A DNA stretch of 64,000 nucleotides, from positions 1 through 64,000 of the forward strand of contig NZ_BMWE01000017.1 of NCBI RefSeq assembly GCF_014651075.1, in the 5' to 3' direction. Shown here one piece after another: positions 8,720-17,869 of the stretch; position 1 is the stretch's first letter, and each line of letters starts with the position of its first letter. Both the position numbers and the translations under genes were made by a program. The notes below the pieces were generated by a model that made no database searches, was not told where the DNA came from, and saw only the letters and a program-made list of their open reading frames with translations. The DNA is from Streptomyces djakartensis (GTDB taxonomy: Bacteria; Actinomycetota; Actinomycetes; Streptomycetales; Streptomycetaceae).

Positions 8720-9200
8720 CCAGGACCGCCTCGGTCAGTTTCGCCAGGTCCTGCGGGGACAGCTCCACCTCCAAGCCCCTGCGGCCCGCCGAGACGCAGA
8801 TGGTCGGGTGGGAGGACGCCGAGGCGTCGAGGACCGTCGGGAGCTTCTTGCGCTGGCCCAGGGGGGAGATGCCGCCGCGGACGTAACCCGTGGTGCGTTC
8901 CGCCAGGGCCGGGTCGGCCATCGTCGCGCGTTTGCCGCCGACCGCCGACGCCAGGGCCTTCAGGTCGAGTTGGCCCGCGACCGGGACCACCGCCACCGTC
9001 AGCGTGCCGTCGACGTCGGCGACCAGTGTCTTGAAGACGCGGTCCGGGGAGACGCCCATCGCCTCGGCCGCCTCCTCGCCGTAGGAGGGGTGGGCGGGGT
9101 CGTGGTCGTAGGAGTGGACCGTGAACTCCACGCCCGCGGTCGTCAGCGCGACCGTCGCGGGCGTGCCGCCGCCCTGCTGCTTCTTCGGCTTCTTCGCCAT
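8697..9200 (-). CDS. ybaK: YbaK/EbsC-type aminoacyl-tRNA deacylase
   Basis: 167 aa, the full length of YbaK. Family members hydrolyse mischarged tRNA, typically Cys-tRNA(Pro), in trans. Visible family features: FKTLVADVDG with the conserved Lys, the GYVRGGISPLGQRKKLPTVL segment typical of YbaK, and the C-terminal VSAGRRGLEVELSPQDL. A Lys/Gln-rich stretch precedes the domain. ATG 9200 lies 11 nt after the stop of the LON-domain gene, so the two are probably co-transcribed. The last codons fall within repeat copy B. Confidence 0.9.
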   Translation of the reverse strand: MAKKPKKQQGGGTPATVALTTAGVEFTVHSYDHDPAHPSYGEEAAEAMGVSPDRVFKTLVADVDGTLTVAVVPVAGQLDLKALASAVGGKRATMADPALAERTTGYVRGGISPLGQRKKLPTVLDASASSHPTICVSAGRRGLEVELSPQDLAKLTEAVLAPIGRVG

Positions 9201-9211
9201 CCCCGCCCGTT

Positions 9212-9952
9212 TCAGTTGAGGCTCGTCGGGCCGCGCGTCAGGTCCGACGACGGCAACGACGGCAGACTACGGATGATGGCCGTCTCGGAGCGAAGGAGTT
9301 TCAGCTCGTCGCGCAGGCGGGAGGCCGTGTCGGGCGCCTGGAGCAGGCGTTGCTTGGTCGGGGTGTCCAGCATCATCGCCGCGGCCACCAGGTAGGAGAC
9401 CACGCCCGGCTCGTCGGGCAGGTCGGCGCCGGTCGTCAGGGACCGTTCCCGCGCGCCCGCCAGCCGCTTCTGGTACTGGCGGAAGGACCGCAGCACCCCC
9501 TCCGCCAACGGCGCCGCCTCGTCGCCGGGTTCCTCCTCCAGCGTCTCCAGCTCGGCCGTCAGGAAGGGACCCGACGCGTCGACCGACAGCAGCTTCACCC
9601 GGGTGGTGCCGGTCGCCAGCACCTCGAAGGAGCCGTCGGTGCGCTCCCGGATCGTCGCCGCGTCGGCCACGCAGCCGATCCTGTGGAACGACGCGGCCGG
9701 GTCCGGGCCGAAACCGGCTGCGGCCCCCCGCTCGGGCAGGGCCGTCGGGTCGGGCATGCCGGGGGCGCTGGGGGCCACCTCGTGGCCGTCGCGGATCGCC
9801 ACGACGGCGAACCGGCGCGGCTCGTCCTCCGGCGTCTTCAGCAGTTCGCGCATCATGGCGCGATACCGCTCCTCGAAGACGTTGAGCGGGAGCACGAGCC
9901 CCGGGAACAGCACGGAGTTCAGGGGGAAGAGCGGGAGCCGGACGGTGGTCAC
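9212..9952 (-). CDS. LON substrate-binding domain protein (no protease domain)
   Basis: 246 aa. Starts VTTVRLPLFPLNSVLFPG and contains LPLNVFEERYRAMM, the signature of the PUA-like N-terminal domain of Lon. The AAA+ and Ser/Lys protease parts are absent, as in many stand-alone homologues. The C-terminal half is helical. The function of such stand-alone proteins is not settled; peptide or protein binding is assumed. GTG 9952 follows a TAGGCT by eight nt with no Shine-Dalgarno. Downstream ybaK is 11 nt away. Confidence 0.85.
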   Translation of the reverse strand: MTTVRLPLFPLNSVLFPGLVLPLNVFEERYRAMMRELLKTPEDEPRRFAVVAIRDGHEVAPSAPGMPDPTALPERGAAAGFGPDPAASFHRIGCVADAATIRERTDGSFEVLATGTTRVKLLSVDASGPFLTAELETLEEEPGDEAAPLAEGVLRSFRQYQKRLAGARERSLTTGADLPDEPGVVSYLVAAAMMLDTPTKQRLLQAPDTASRLRDELKLLRSETAIIRSLPSLPSSDLTRGPTSLN

Positions 9953-9960
9953 GACGCAAA

Positions 9961-9966
9961 AGCCTA
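9961..9966 (-). promoter_or_regulatory. -10 TAGGCT of the LON-domain gene, made partly from the upstream stop codon
   Basis: On the minus strand TAGGCT ends eight nt before GTG 9952. Its TAG is also the stop codon of the preceding gene (9964-9966). Confidence 0.5.
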
Positions 9967-10983
9967 ATGGTCGCCCGAGCGGACTCGTCCGCCCCGTTCA
10001 CTCCGTGGATGCCCGGAGGGCCGGCCGGCCGCCCGCAGCCGGATGTCGTCACGGACGCGCAGGAAGTGGCCGAGCGGATCGTCCGACGCGCGGTCCCAGG
10101 GGAACGAGGTGGCGTACGGGCCGTTCAGGCGCAGCTGCTCCTGGGCGTCCGCCCAGCGTTCCAGGCACACCAGGACGAAGATGAGCAGGTTGCGCATCCG
10201 GGCGGGCCAGGGGTCGGCCGCCGGCAGCCGCGGTGACAGCGCGATCGCCCGGTCGGCGGCCGCGTCCAGCCGCTCGCGCGGCACCTCGGGCCCGCAGCCG
10301 TCGGTGAGGTAGCCGAAGGCCGCCCGCAGCGGGAGGGCCTGGACGAGGGCGTCGGCGGGCGCGTCCTGCGCGGCCCGGTCGGCGAAGTCGAAGCACTCGT
10401 GGTGTGAGCCGTGCCAGGAGGAGGCCAGGTAGCGCAGGGCCGCCACATGGCAGCCGTAGTGGTGCGGGGCGCGGCGTACGGCCGCCGCCCAGAGCTCCTC
10501 GAAGTACTTGTGCCCGGCCTGTCCGCCCCGGGCGTGGTCGAGCGCGAGCCGCCACGGCACCGGGTCCCGCCGGTCGCCCCGGGCCGCCGCCGTGATCAGC
10601 GGGGTCACCTCGCGCAGCGCCTCGGCCCGGGCCGGCGACCGCCAGGCTCCGTCCACCGCCAGCTGGGCCGCGACCAGAGTCGCGTCCGGGTCCTTCGGCG
10701 TGGTGGCGAGCCAGGCGTCCAGCCACTCGGGACGCGAGCGCGCGAAGGCGGCCAGCCGGGTCACGTACCGGTCGCGCCGCTCCCACTCGGCGGCCGCGCG
10801 CGTGGCGTGGAGCAGCCCGGCGGCCGGTCCGTGGTCGCCGCGGGCGGCGGCCACCAGCGCGGGGCTCAGCCGTGCGTCGGGCGCGTCGAGCAGCACCTCG
10901 TCGTCGGCGTTCGGGCCGCCGACGAGGTGGGAGGCGGTCCTGGTGATCCGGCCGGCGCGGATGAAGGGCAGCTGCAGAGCCAT
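9964..10983 (-). CDS. Conserved protein of unknown function, helical-repeat-like
   Basis: 339 aa from ATG 10983 (MALQLPFIRAGRITRTASHL). Not recognised. The body is Ala/Leu/Arg-rich with regularly spaced Trp and aromatic residues (for example WLDAWLATTPKDPDATLVAAQLAV, ERWADAQEQL), as in TPR-like helical hairpins. No signal peptide or membrane segment. The start is uncertain: the frame is open to 11106, another ATG lies at 10995, and neither has a clear ribosome site. Its TAG stop forms part of the promoter of the next gene, 11 nt away. Confidence 0.6.
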   Translation of the reverse strand: MALQLPFIRAGRITRTASHLVGGPNADDEVLLDAPDARLSPALVAAARGDHGPAAGLLHATRAAAEWERRDRYVTRLAAFARSRPEWLDAWLATTPKDPDATLVAAQLAVDGAWRSPARAEALREVTPLITAAARGDRRDPVPWRLALDHARGGQAGHKYFEELWAAAVRRAPHHYGCHVAALRYLASSWHGSHHECFDFADRAAQDAPADALVQALPLRAAFGYLTDGCGPEVPRERLDAAADRAIALSPRLPAADPWPARMRNLLIFVLVCLERWADAQEQLRLNGPYATSFPWDRASDDPLGHFLRVRDDIRLRAAGRPSGHPRSERGGRVRSGDH

Positions 10984-11145
10984 GGTGCCGACCATTGAAA
11001 GACCGCTGGTCACGAGGGCGCCAGTAGGTTCATGGAACTCGCGGAAAGTTGTACGGCGCGTGGTCAAGAGGAGGCAAAGGTGTGCCAGTTCCACAACGCT
11101 GGTCACACCGGCATCAGGGGCAGCGCGAAGCGGACGCCGCCGCCG

Positions 11146-12723
11146 TCAATTGCGCCGCAGCAGCCGGGTCGCCCCGGCGGCCACGGTCGTCGCCAGGATC
11201 CAGCCCAGCAGGATCATCGCCGTCGCCAGCCACTGCCAGCCCCCGCGCAGCTGCCAGAACCCCACCTGGCCCAGGTCTATGACCGGCAGCAGCAGATCGA
11301 GGGTGAACAGGGCGGGGTTCCACTCCGGATGCTCACCCTGCTTCATCGGCGGATGGCCGGCCTGCGCGAAGGCGAGCGAGCCCGCCGCCCACAGCACCGC
11401 CATCCACACCGCGGCCCGGCCCGGCCGGTACCCGTAGGCGACCGTCCAGTCCTGGGCGTAGCCCCACAGCTTGGCGGCCGGCGGAAGGCTCTCCCGGTGC
11501 CGGCGCTGCTTGGCCAGCAGCACCTCACGGGCGTCCTCGTCCTCCCCGCCGGCCCGCAGTACGGCCGCGAGCCGCTCATAGGGCTCCGGGTTGTACTCGG
11601 CGGTCGCCGCCGCCACCCAGTCCAGCCGCTCGGCCAGCGGGAACGGGCCGCGCGGAACGAGGTTCTCGTAGGTGAAGCCGCCCATGTGAAGCCGCCCCGG
11701 GCCGGGCCAGGCGTCCGCCCGGTCCATCAGGTTGATGATCTTCGCCCCCGACAGCACCACCTGCCCGCGGGCCGGCTGTTCCCCGAGGAACCGCAGCTCC
11801 GGCGTCTGCATCCGGCGCATCGACAGTTCCTGGTCCTCCGTGAGGGTGAACCGGGCCCGCTCGAAGTCGACCGCGTCACCGAAGCGCCCGTCGTCCAGCC
11901 GGACCCCGCCCTCGCACTCGAACCGCTGGATGCGCGTGCCCTGCGCCGGGGTCATACCGCTCATCGCCTGGGCGCCGACGCCCGCCGGAGTCAGATACAG
12001 GCTGCGCCCGACGGTCAGCTGCGGGGCGTTCAGCGCGAGCCGCGCGTAGGGGTTGGCCAGCCGGGCACCACGCAGACTCAGCGACACGCCGATCGTGGCG
12101 GCGCGCAGACTCAGCTCGCCGTGCGACTCCAGCAGCTCCGCCTGTAAGTCCTGGCCGACGGTCAGGCCGTCCGCGGCCACCGACCGGCCGCTGCGGTCCC
12201 GGTGCACGACCGCCTGGTTCAGCATCAGGTCCGTGCCTATCTGCGCGTCGGTGAGCCGGATGCCGCGATGGAAGCGGCAGCGCGGCAGATGCAGATCGCC
12301 CTCGGTCTGCACCCGGGCCGCCTCCAGTCGCGGCACCGAGCAGTCCACCATCCGCAGGGTCGTGAAGCGGGCCTCCGGAAGCAGCACGTCCTGCTCGAAA
12401 CGGCACTGCCGCATCTCGGCGTACGGCACCACCGTGCCGCCCGCGAGGTCCAGCGAGCCGCTGACCCGCACACCGGCCAGCTTCAGCGAGGACACCCGGC
12501 CGGCCAGGGCGGGCGGGCCGTCGAGGAGCAGCCAGCAGACGATCCGGGCCCGCACGGTCCGCTCCTCGCCCCACGGGTGACCCCCGTGCGGATCGTCGAC
12601 CACCGGGTCGCCGCTGCTCAGGTCGTACACGCTGCCGTTGCGGAAGGCCTGCCACATGCCGGCCTCGGCCGCGGTCAGGTCCCCGGGCGGTTCCCCGGCG
12701 CGCACGCCGGCCCCCTCGGTCAC
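11146..12723 (-). CDS. Repeat-fold protein with C-terminal membrane anchor, unknown function
   Basis: 525 aa from GTG 12723, which has a purine-rich GGAGGAAGGAAG upstream. Residues from about 70 to 360 are a run of short hydrophobic beta-like turns (for example VSGSLDLAGGTVV, EGDLHLPRCRFHRGIRL, GVSLSLRGARL), suggesting a pentapeptide-like or beta-helix solenoid. Three hydrophobic segments follow near the C-terminus (VWMAVLWAAGSLAFAQA, FTLDLLLPVIDLGQV, WLATAMILLGWILATTVAAG). Streptomyces homologues are sometimes labelled membrane-associated oxidoreductases, but I see no nucleotide- or metal-binding motif supporting that. Divergent from hisD. Confidence 0.65.
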   Translation of the reverse strand: MTEGAGVRAGEPPGDLTAAEAGMWQAFRNGSVYDLSSGDPVVDDPHGGHPWGEERTVRARIVCWLLLDGPPALAGRVSSLKLAGVRVSGSLDLAGGTVVPYAEMRQCRFEQDVLLPEARFTTLRMVDCSVPRLEAARVQTEGDLHLPRCRFHRGIRLTDAQIGTDLMLNQAVVHRDRSGRSVAADGLTVGQDLQAELLESHGELSLRAATIGVSLSLRGARLANPYARLALNAPQLTVGRSLYLTPAGVGAQAMSGMTPAQGTRIQRFECEGGVRLDDGRFGDAVDFERARFTLTEDQELSMRRMQTPELRFLGEQPARGQVVLSGAKIINLMDRADAWPGPGRLHMGGFTYENLVPRGPFPLAERLDWVAAATAEYNPEPYERLAAVLRAGGEDEDAREVLLAKQRRHRESLPPAAKLWGYAQDWTVAYGYRPGRAAVWMAVLWAAGSLAFAQAGHPPMKQGEHPEWNPALFTLDLLLPVIDLGQVGFWQLRGGWQWLATAMILLGWILATTVAAGATRLLRRN

Positions 12724-12829
12724 GTCTCTTCCTTCCTCCTCCGGTACTCGCGGGTAAAGCTCCTCGTACAACCGTTCATGCCCGTTGAGTGACGCCGCGA
12801 ACGCGAAACGTGAAGGGGATCTTCCAGGC

Positions 12830-12858
12830 TTGCGCGGTGTGCCGTATCAGCCATTGAT
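12830..12858 (+). promoter_or_regulatory. Candidate his operon promoter
   Basis: TTGCGC (12830-12835) and ATTGAT (12853-12858) are separated by 17 nt, giving a predicted start near 12865 and a leader of about 37 nt before hisD. Confidence 0.4.
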
Positions 12859-12861
12859 ACG
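12843..12861. promoter_or_regulatory. Operator-like palindrome over the his -10
   Basis: Perfect inverted repeat CGTATCA-N5-TGATACG. It covers the candidate -10 of the his operon and lies between hisD and the divergent gene at 11146-12723. Confidence 0.5.
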
Positions 12862-12901
12862 TGCGGACGGCGCGCAATTCGGGTCTGAGAGAATTGAGCA
12901 C

Positions 12902-14227
12902 GTGATCTCCCGAATCGATCTGCGCGGCGACGCCCTTCCCGAGGGCCCCGCCCTGCGCGACCTGCTGCCCCGAGCCGAGTTCGACGTAGCGGCCGCCCTG
13001 GAGAAGGTGCGTCCGATCTGCGAGGACGTGCATCATCGGGGCGACGCGGCGCTGATCGACGCGGCCGAGCGGTTCGACGGGGTCAGGCTGGACCAGGTGC
13101 GGGTGCCGGCCGCCGCGCTCACCCGTGCCCTGGAGGAACTCGACCCGGCCGTGCGCGCGGCCCTGGAGGAGTCGATCCGGCGCGCCCGGACCGTCCACCG
13201 CGAGCAGCGCCGCGGCACGCACACCACCCAGGTCGTGCCCGGCGGCTCCGTGACCGAGAAGTGGGTTCCGGTCCAGCGTGTCGGGCTCTACGCGCCCGGC
13301 GGCCGGTCGGTGTACCCGTCCTCCGTGATCATGAACGTGGTGCCGGCGCAGGAGGCCGGCGTCGAGTCCATCGCGCTCGCCTCGCCGGCCCAGGCCGAAT
13401 GCGAGGGCCTGCCGCACCCCACGATCCTCGCCGCCTGCGCCCTGCTCGGCGTCGACGAGGTGTACGCGGCCGGAGGCGCCACGGCCGTCGCGATGTTCGC
13501 CTACGGGACCGAGTCCTGCGCGCCGGCCAACATGGTCACCGGCCCCGGCAACATCTGGGTCGCCGCCGCCAAGCGCTACTTCACCGGCAGGATCGGCATC
13601 GACGCCGAGGCCGGCCCGACCGAGATCGCGGTCCTCGCCGACGACACGGCCGACCCGGTGCACGTCGCCTCCGACCTGATCAGCCAGGCCGAGCACGACC
13701 CGCTGGCCGCCGCCGTCCTGGTCACCGACTCCGCCGACCTCGCGGACGCCGTCGAGAAGGAGCTGGCACCGCAGGTCGCCGCCACCAAGCACGTCGACGA
13801 CCGGATCGTCCCCGCCCTGTCCGGCAAGCAGTCCGCGATCGTGCTGGTCGACGGCATCGAGGAGGGCCTGAAGGTGGTCGACGCGTACGGCGCCGAGCAC
13901 CTGGAGATCCAGACCGCCGACGCCACCGCCGTGGCCGACCGGGTCAGGAACGCCGGCGCGATCTTCATCGGCCCCTGGGCGCCCGTGTCGCTGGGCGACT
14001 ACGCGGCCGGGTCCAACCACGTCCTGCCGACCGGCGGCTGCGCGTGCCACTCCTCCGGCCTGTCCGTCCAGTCCTTCCTGCGCGGCATCCACATCGTCGA
14101 CTACACGCGGGAGGCGCTGGCCGACGTCGCGCACCACGTGGTGACGCTCGCCGAGGCGGAGGACCTGCCGGCCCACGGCGCGGCGATCAAGGCGAGGTTC
14201 GACTGGAAGGTTCCCCAGGGCAAGTGA
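12902..14227 (+). CDS. hisD: Histidinol dehydrogenase
   Basis: 441 aa. Zn-dependent, NAD-linked oxidation of L-histidinol to L-histidine, the last two steps of histidine synthesis; cytoplasmic. Visible family segments: [44 protein letters not shown] and [10 protein letters not shown], which carry the catalytic and zinc ligands. GTG 12902 gives the usual family length; the open frame reaches back to 12785 but that part does not resemble HisD. First gene of an eight-gene operon; its TGA overlaps the hisC start (GTGA). Confidence 0.97.
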   Translation: MISRIDLRGDALPEGPALRDLLPRAEFDVAAALEKVRPICEDVHHRGDAALIDAAERFDGVRLDQVRVPAAALTRALEELDPAVRAALEESIRRARTVHREQRRGTHTTQVVPGGSVTEKWVPVQRVGLYAPGGRSVYPSSVIMNVVPAQEAGVESIALASPAQAECEGLPHPTILAACALLGVDEVYAAGGATAVAMFAYGTESCAPANMVTGPGNIWVAAAKRYFTGRIGIDAEAGPTEIAVLADDTADPVHVASDLISQAEHDPLAAAVLVTDSADLADAVEKELAPQVAATKHVDDRIVPALSGKQSAIVLVDGIEEGLKVVDAYGAEHLEIQTADATAVADRVRNAGAIFIGPWAPVSLGDYAAGSNHVLPTGGCACHSSGLSVQSFLRGIHIVDYTREALADVAHHVVTLAEAEDLPAHGAAIKARFDWKVPQGK

Positions 14228-15336
14228 GCGACGTACGCATCGACGATCTCCCCGTACGGGACGAGCTGCGCGGCAAGTCCCCCTACGGCGCGCCCCAGCT
14301 GGACGTCCCCGTTCGGCTGAACACCAACGAGAACCCCTACCCGCTGCCCGAGCCGCTGGTCGAGCGCATCGCCGAGCGGGTCCGTGAGGCGGCCCGCGAC
14401 CTCAACCGCTACCCGGACCGGGACGCGGTCGAGCTGCGCACCCAGCTGGCGAAGTACCTGACCGACACCTCCGGCTACCAGGTCGGGCTGGCGAACGTCT
14501 GGGCGGCCAACGGTTCCAACGAGGTCATCCAGCAGCTGCTGCAGACCTTCGGCGGGCCGGGCCGCACGGCGATCGGCTTCGAGCCGTCGTACTCCATGCA
14601 CGGGCTCATCGCGCGCGGCACCGGCACGGGCTGGATCTCCGGCCCCCGCGGCGACGACTTCTCGATCGACCTCGCCGCCGCGGAGAAGGCCATCGCCGAG
14701 AACCGGCCGGACGTCGTCTTCGTCACCACCCCGAACAACCCCACGGGCAACGCCGTGCCGCGTGAGACGGTCCTCGCGCTGTATGACGCCGCCCAGGCGG
14801 CCAAGCCGTCGATGGTGGTGGTCGACGAGGCGTACATCGAGTTCAGCCACGGCGACTCGCTGCTGCCGCTGCTTCAGGGGCGCCCGAACCTCGTCATCTC
14901 CCGCACCATGTCCAAGGCGTTCGGCGCGGCGGGCCTGCGCCTCGGCTACCTCGCCGCGCACCCGGCCGTCGTCGACGCCGTCCAGCTGGTCCGGCTGCCC
15001 TACCACCTGTCGGCGGTCACCCAGGCGACCGCCCTGGCCGCCCTGGAGCACACCGGCACGCTGCTGGGCTACGTCGAGCAGCTCAAGGCCGAGCGGGACC
15101 GCCTGGTCACCGAACTGCGCGCGACCGGCTACGAGGTCGTCGAGTCCGACGCCAACTTCGTGCAGTTCGGCCGGTTCGAGGACGCGCACACGGCCTGGCG
15201 GAAGATCCTCGACCACGGCGTGCTGGTCCGGGACAACGGCATCCCCGGGTGGCTGCGGGTGTCCGCCGGAACCCCCGAAGAGAACGACGCGTTCCTGGAC
15301 GCGGTACGTGCACTGAAGAAGGAGCAGAGTTCATGA
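14224..15336 (+). CDS. hisC: Histidinol-phosphate aminotransferase
   Basis: 370 aa, PLP-dependent class I/II fold. Converts imidazole acetol-phosphate to histidinol phosphate with glutamate. The Schiff-base lysine is Lys231 in [29 protein letters not shown] near the start and TTPNNPTGN are also typical. GTG 14224 overlaps the hisD stop by 4 nt and the TGA overlaps the hisB start, so translation is probably coupled. Confidence 0.97.
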   Translation: MSDVRIDDLPVRDELRGKSPYGAPQLDVPVRLNTNENPYPLPEPLVERIAERVREAARDLNRYPDRDAVELRTQLAKYLTDTSGYQVGLANVWAANGSNEVIQQLLQTFGGPGRTAIGFEPSYSMHGLIARGTGTGWISGPRGDDFSIDLAAAEKAIAENRPDVVFVTTPNNPTGNAVPRETVLALYDAAQAAKPSMVVVDEAYIEFSHGDSLLPLLQGRPNLVISRTMSKAFGAAGLRLGYLAAHPAVVDAVQLVRLPYHLSAVTQATALAALEHTGTLLGYVEQLKAERDRLVTELRATGYEVVESDANFVQFGRFEDAHTAWRKILDHGVLVRDNGIPGWLRVSAGTPEENDAFLDAVRALKKEQSS

Positions 15337-15926
15337 GCCGCACCGGACGCGTGGAGCGGACGACCAAGGAGACCTCGGTCCTCGTCGAGATCGGCCTCGA
15401 CGGCACCGGCAAGACGGAGATCTCCACCGGCGTCGGCTTCTACGACCACATGCTCGACCAGCTCGGCCGGCACGGTCTGTTCGACCTGACCGTGAAGACC
15501 GAGGGCGATCTGCACATCGACTCGCACCACACCATCGAGGACACCGCCCTCGCCCTCGGCGCCGCCTTCAGGCAGGCCCTCGGCGACAAGGTCGGCATCT
15601 ACCGCTTCGGCAACTGCACGGTCCCGCTGGACGAGTCCCTCGCCCAGGTCACCGTCGACCTGTCCGGCCGCCCCTACCTCGTGCACACCGAGCCCGAGAA
15701 GATGGCGCCGATGATCGGCGAGTACGACACCACCATGACGCGGCACATCCTGGAGTCCTTCGTGGCCCAGGCCCAGATCGCGCTGCACGTGCACGTGCCC
15801 TACGGGCGCAACGCCCACCACATCGTGGAATGCCAGTTCAAGGCCCTGGCCCGGGCCCTGCGTTACGCGTCCGAGCGCGACCCGCGCGCGGCCGGCATCC
15901 TCCCGTCCACGAAGGGCGCCCTGTGA
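15333..15926 (+). CDS. hisB: Imidazoleglycerol-phosphate dehydratase
   Basis: 197 aa, monofunctional (no phosphatase domain). Removes water from imidazoleglycerol phosphate in step six. The two-manganese site is marked by [27 protein letters not shown] and [23 protein letters not shown] 15333 has AAGGAG upstream within the end of hisC and overlaps its stop (ATGA). The next gene starts at GTG 15923, again by a 4-nt overlap. Confidence 0.97.
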   Translation: MSRTGRVERTTKETSVLVEIGLDGTGKTEISTGVGFYDHMLDQLGRHGLFDLTVKTEGDLHIDSHHTIEDTALALGAAFRQALGDKVGIYRFGNCTVPLDESLAQVTVDLSGRPYLVHTEPEKMAPMIGEYDTTMTRHILESFVAQAQIALHVHVPYGRNAHHIVECQFKALARALRYASERDPRAAGILPSTKGAL

Positions 15927-16087
15927 ACGGCATCTCGACCCTGCTGATCGTCGTCGGCCTGTTCCTGGCCGGGGGGATCTACTCGTTCGTCAAGCAGAAG
16001 ATGCCCAAGGGCCTGATCGTGCTGCTGTCCATCGCTGCGGCCATGTGCCTGGCGGCCGGTGTCCTGAGGCTGGAGGTGTGGAATTGA
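15923..16087 (+). CDS. Small two-helix membrane protein inside the his operon
   Basis: 54 aa, starting [20 protein letters not shown]. Two hydrophobic helices (about residues 5-20 and 30-48) are joined by a short basic turn (FVKQKMPKG), predicting a hairpin with both ends on one side of the membrane. It overlaps hisB (GTGA) and hisH (TTGA) by 4 nt each, which strongly supports translation. I do not recognise a catalytic motif. Its place in the middle of a cytoplasmic pathway is unexplained. Confidence 0.8.
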   Translation: MNGISTLLIVVGLFLAGGIYSFVKQKMPKGLIVLLSIAAAMCLAAGVLRLEVWN

Positions 16088-16746
16088 GCGCCCCTGAGAA
16101 GACATCGAAGAAGCAGAAGACGGTAGTGGTCTTCGACTACGGCTTCGGCAACGTCCGCTCCGCCGAGCGCGCCCTCGCCCGCTCGGGAGCCGACGTCGAG
16201 ATCACGCGTGACTACGACAAGGCCATGAACGCCGACGGGCTGCTCGTGCCGGGCGTGGGTGCCTTCGCCTCCTGCATGACCGGCCTGCGCGAGGCGCGCG
16301 GCGACTGGATCGTCGACCGCCGGCTCTCCGGCGGCCGCCCGGTCATGGGCATCTGCGTCGGCATGCAGATCCTCTTCGCGCGCGGCATCGAGCACGGCGT
16401 GGAGAGCGAGGGCCTCGACGAGTGGCCCGGCTCCGTCGAGCCGCTGCAGGCCGAGGTCGTGCCCCACATGGGCTGGAACACCGTGGACGCGGCGCCCGGC
16501 TCACAGCTGTTCGCCGGCCTGGACGCGGACGCCCGCTTCTACTTCGTGCACTCCTACGCCGTCCACGACTGGTCGCTTGAGACGCACAACCCGGCGATGG
16601 AGGCCCCCAAGGTCACCTGGTCCACGCACGGCAAGCCGTTCGTCGCCGCCGTCGAGAACGGCGCCCTGTGGGCCACGCAGTTCCACCCCGAGAAGTCCGG
16701 CGACGCCGGAGCCCAGCTCCTCACCAACTGGATCGGAACACTGTGA
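16084..16746 (+). CDS. hisH: Imidazole glycerol phosphate synthase, glutaminase subunit
   Basis: 220 aa class I glutamine amidotransferase. Supplies ammonia to HisF to form IGP and AICAR. The catalytic triad is visible: Cys91 in GICVGMQ, and His201 and Glu203 in FHPEKSG. Start choice: TTG 16084 has GGAGG seven nt upstream and makes the same 4-nt overlap as the other genes of the operon. An upstream GTG (16078) is too close to the GGAGG. The first dozen residues ([12 protein letters not shown]) precede the domain. Partner hisF lies three genes downstream. Confidence 0.95.
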   Translation: MSAPEKTSKKQKTVVVFDYGFGNVRSAERALARSGADVEITRDYDKAMNADGLLVPGVGAFASCMTGLREARGDWIVDRRLSGGRPVMGICVGMQILFARGIEHGVESEGLDEWPGSVEPLQAEVVPHMGWNTVDAAPGSQLFAGLDADARFYFVHSYAVHDWSLETHNPAMEAPKVTWSTHGKPFVAAVENGALWATQFHPEKSGDAGAQLLTNWIGTL

Positions 16747-17468
16747 GCAAGCTCGAACTCCTCCCCGCCGTCGACGTCCGTGACGGCCAGGCGGTCCGCC
16801 TGGTGCACGGCGAGTCCGGTACGGAGACCTCCTACGGCTCGCCGCTGGACGCCGCCCTCGCCTGGCAGCGCTCCGGCGCCGAGTGGCTGCACCTGGTCGA
16901 CCTGGACGCCGCGTTCGGCACCGGCGACAACCGCGAGCTGATCGCCGAGGTCGCAAGGGCGATGGACATCAAGGTGGAGCTCTCCGGCGGGATCCGCGAC
17001 GACGACACCCTCGCCGCCGCCCTCGCCACCGGCTGCACCCGGGTGAACCTCGGCACGGCCGCCCTGGAGACCCCCGAGTGGGTCGCCAAGGTCATCGCCG
17101 AGCACGGCGACAAGATCGCGGTCGGTCTCGACGTCCGCGGCACCACCCTGCGCGGCCGCGGCTGGACCCGGGACGGCGGCGACCTCTACGAGACGCTGGA
17201 GCGCCTCGACAAGGAGGGCTGCGCCCGCTACGTCGTCACGGACATCGCCAAGGACGGCACGCTCCAGGGCCCGAACCTGGAACTGCTGAAGAACGTCTGC
17301 GCCGCCACCGACCGCCCGGTCGTGGCCTCCGGCGGCGTGTCCTCGCTGGACGACCTCCGGGCCATCGCCGCCCTCGTCCCCCTCGGTGTCGAGGGCGCGA
17401 TCGTAGGGAAGGCGCTGTACGCGAAAGCGTTCACCCTCGAGGAAGCCTTGGAGGCTGTGTCGTCATGA
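16743..17468 (+). CDS. priA: PriA, bifunctional HisA/TrpF isomerase
   Basis: 241 aa TIM barrel. In actinobacteria this enzyme isomerises both ProFAR (histidine) and phosphoribosyl anthranilate (tryptophan) by Amadori rearrangement. Asp11 ([10 protein letters not shown]), Arg19 and Asp130 (AVGLDVRG) occupy the positions known to matter in S. coelicolor PriA. No trpF gene exists elsewhere in the window although trpC, trpB and trpA do, which fits the dual role. GTG 16743 overlaps the hisH stop; the TGA overlaps the next start (ATGA). Confidence 0.95.
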   Translation: MSKLELLPAVDVRDGQAVRLVHGESGTETSYGSPLDAALAWQRSGAEWLHLVDLDAAFGTGDNRELIAEVARAMDIKVELSGGIRDDDTLAAALATGCTRVNLGTAALETPEWVAKVIAEHGDKIAVGLDVRGTTLRGRGWTRDGGDLYETLERLDKEGCARYVVTDIAKDGTLQGPNLELLKNVCAATDRPVVASGGVSSLDDLRAIAALVPLGVEGAIVGKALYAKAFTLEEALEAVSS

Positions 17469-17869
17469 CGTCGGAAGCCGTGCGGCGGGTGCAGAGCGGA
17501 AGTCCCTGGGAAGAGTCCTTCGGTTTTGCACGTGCCGTCGCGGCGGGCGACCACGTGCTGGTGGCGGGCACCACGTCCTTCAAGGGCAGCGTGCTGTACG
17601 GGGAGGGCGACCCGTACGAGCAGGCGAAGGTGGCCTTCTCCAGCGCACTCGACGCGATCGCCGAGTTCGGGCTCGGACCCGGAGCGGTGATCCGTACGCG
17701 TATGTACCTGGCACACGCGCGTGACCTCGAAGAGGTGGGCCGCGCCCACAAGGAACTGTTCGACACCGCGCGCCCGGTCGCGACCTTCCTGGTGGTGGAC
17801 GGGTTCATCGACCCGCGCGTGCTGGTGTCCGTGGAAATAGAAGCATTCAGAGGAGCCGTGACCACATGA
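17465..17869 (+). CDS. RidA/YjgF-family protein of the his operon
   Basis: 134 aa. RidA proteins are trimeric and many hydrolyse reactive enamine/imine intermediates formed by PLP enzymes. Here [19 protein letters not shown] and the C-terminal [26 protein letters not shown] fit the fold. It deviates from canonical RidA in parts, so the substrate may differ. Translation is coupled on both sides by ATGA overlaps with priA and hisF, tying it to histidine synthesis. Confidence 0.85.
   Translation: MTSEAVRRVQSGSPWEESFGFARAVAAGDHVLVAGTTSFKGSVLYGEGDPYEQAKVAFSSALDAIAEFGLGPGAVIRTRMYLAHARDLEEVGRAHKELFDTARPVATFLVVDGFIDPRVLVSVEIEAFRGAVTT

Noticed and set aside
8214-9395. A 393-codon plus-strand frame across the repeats and ybaK
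   Set aside because: Opposite to ybaK and across repeat DNA; Arg/Ala/Gly-rich with no recognisable domain.
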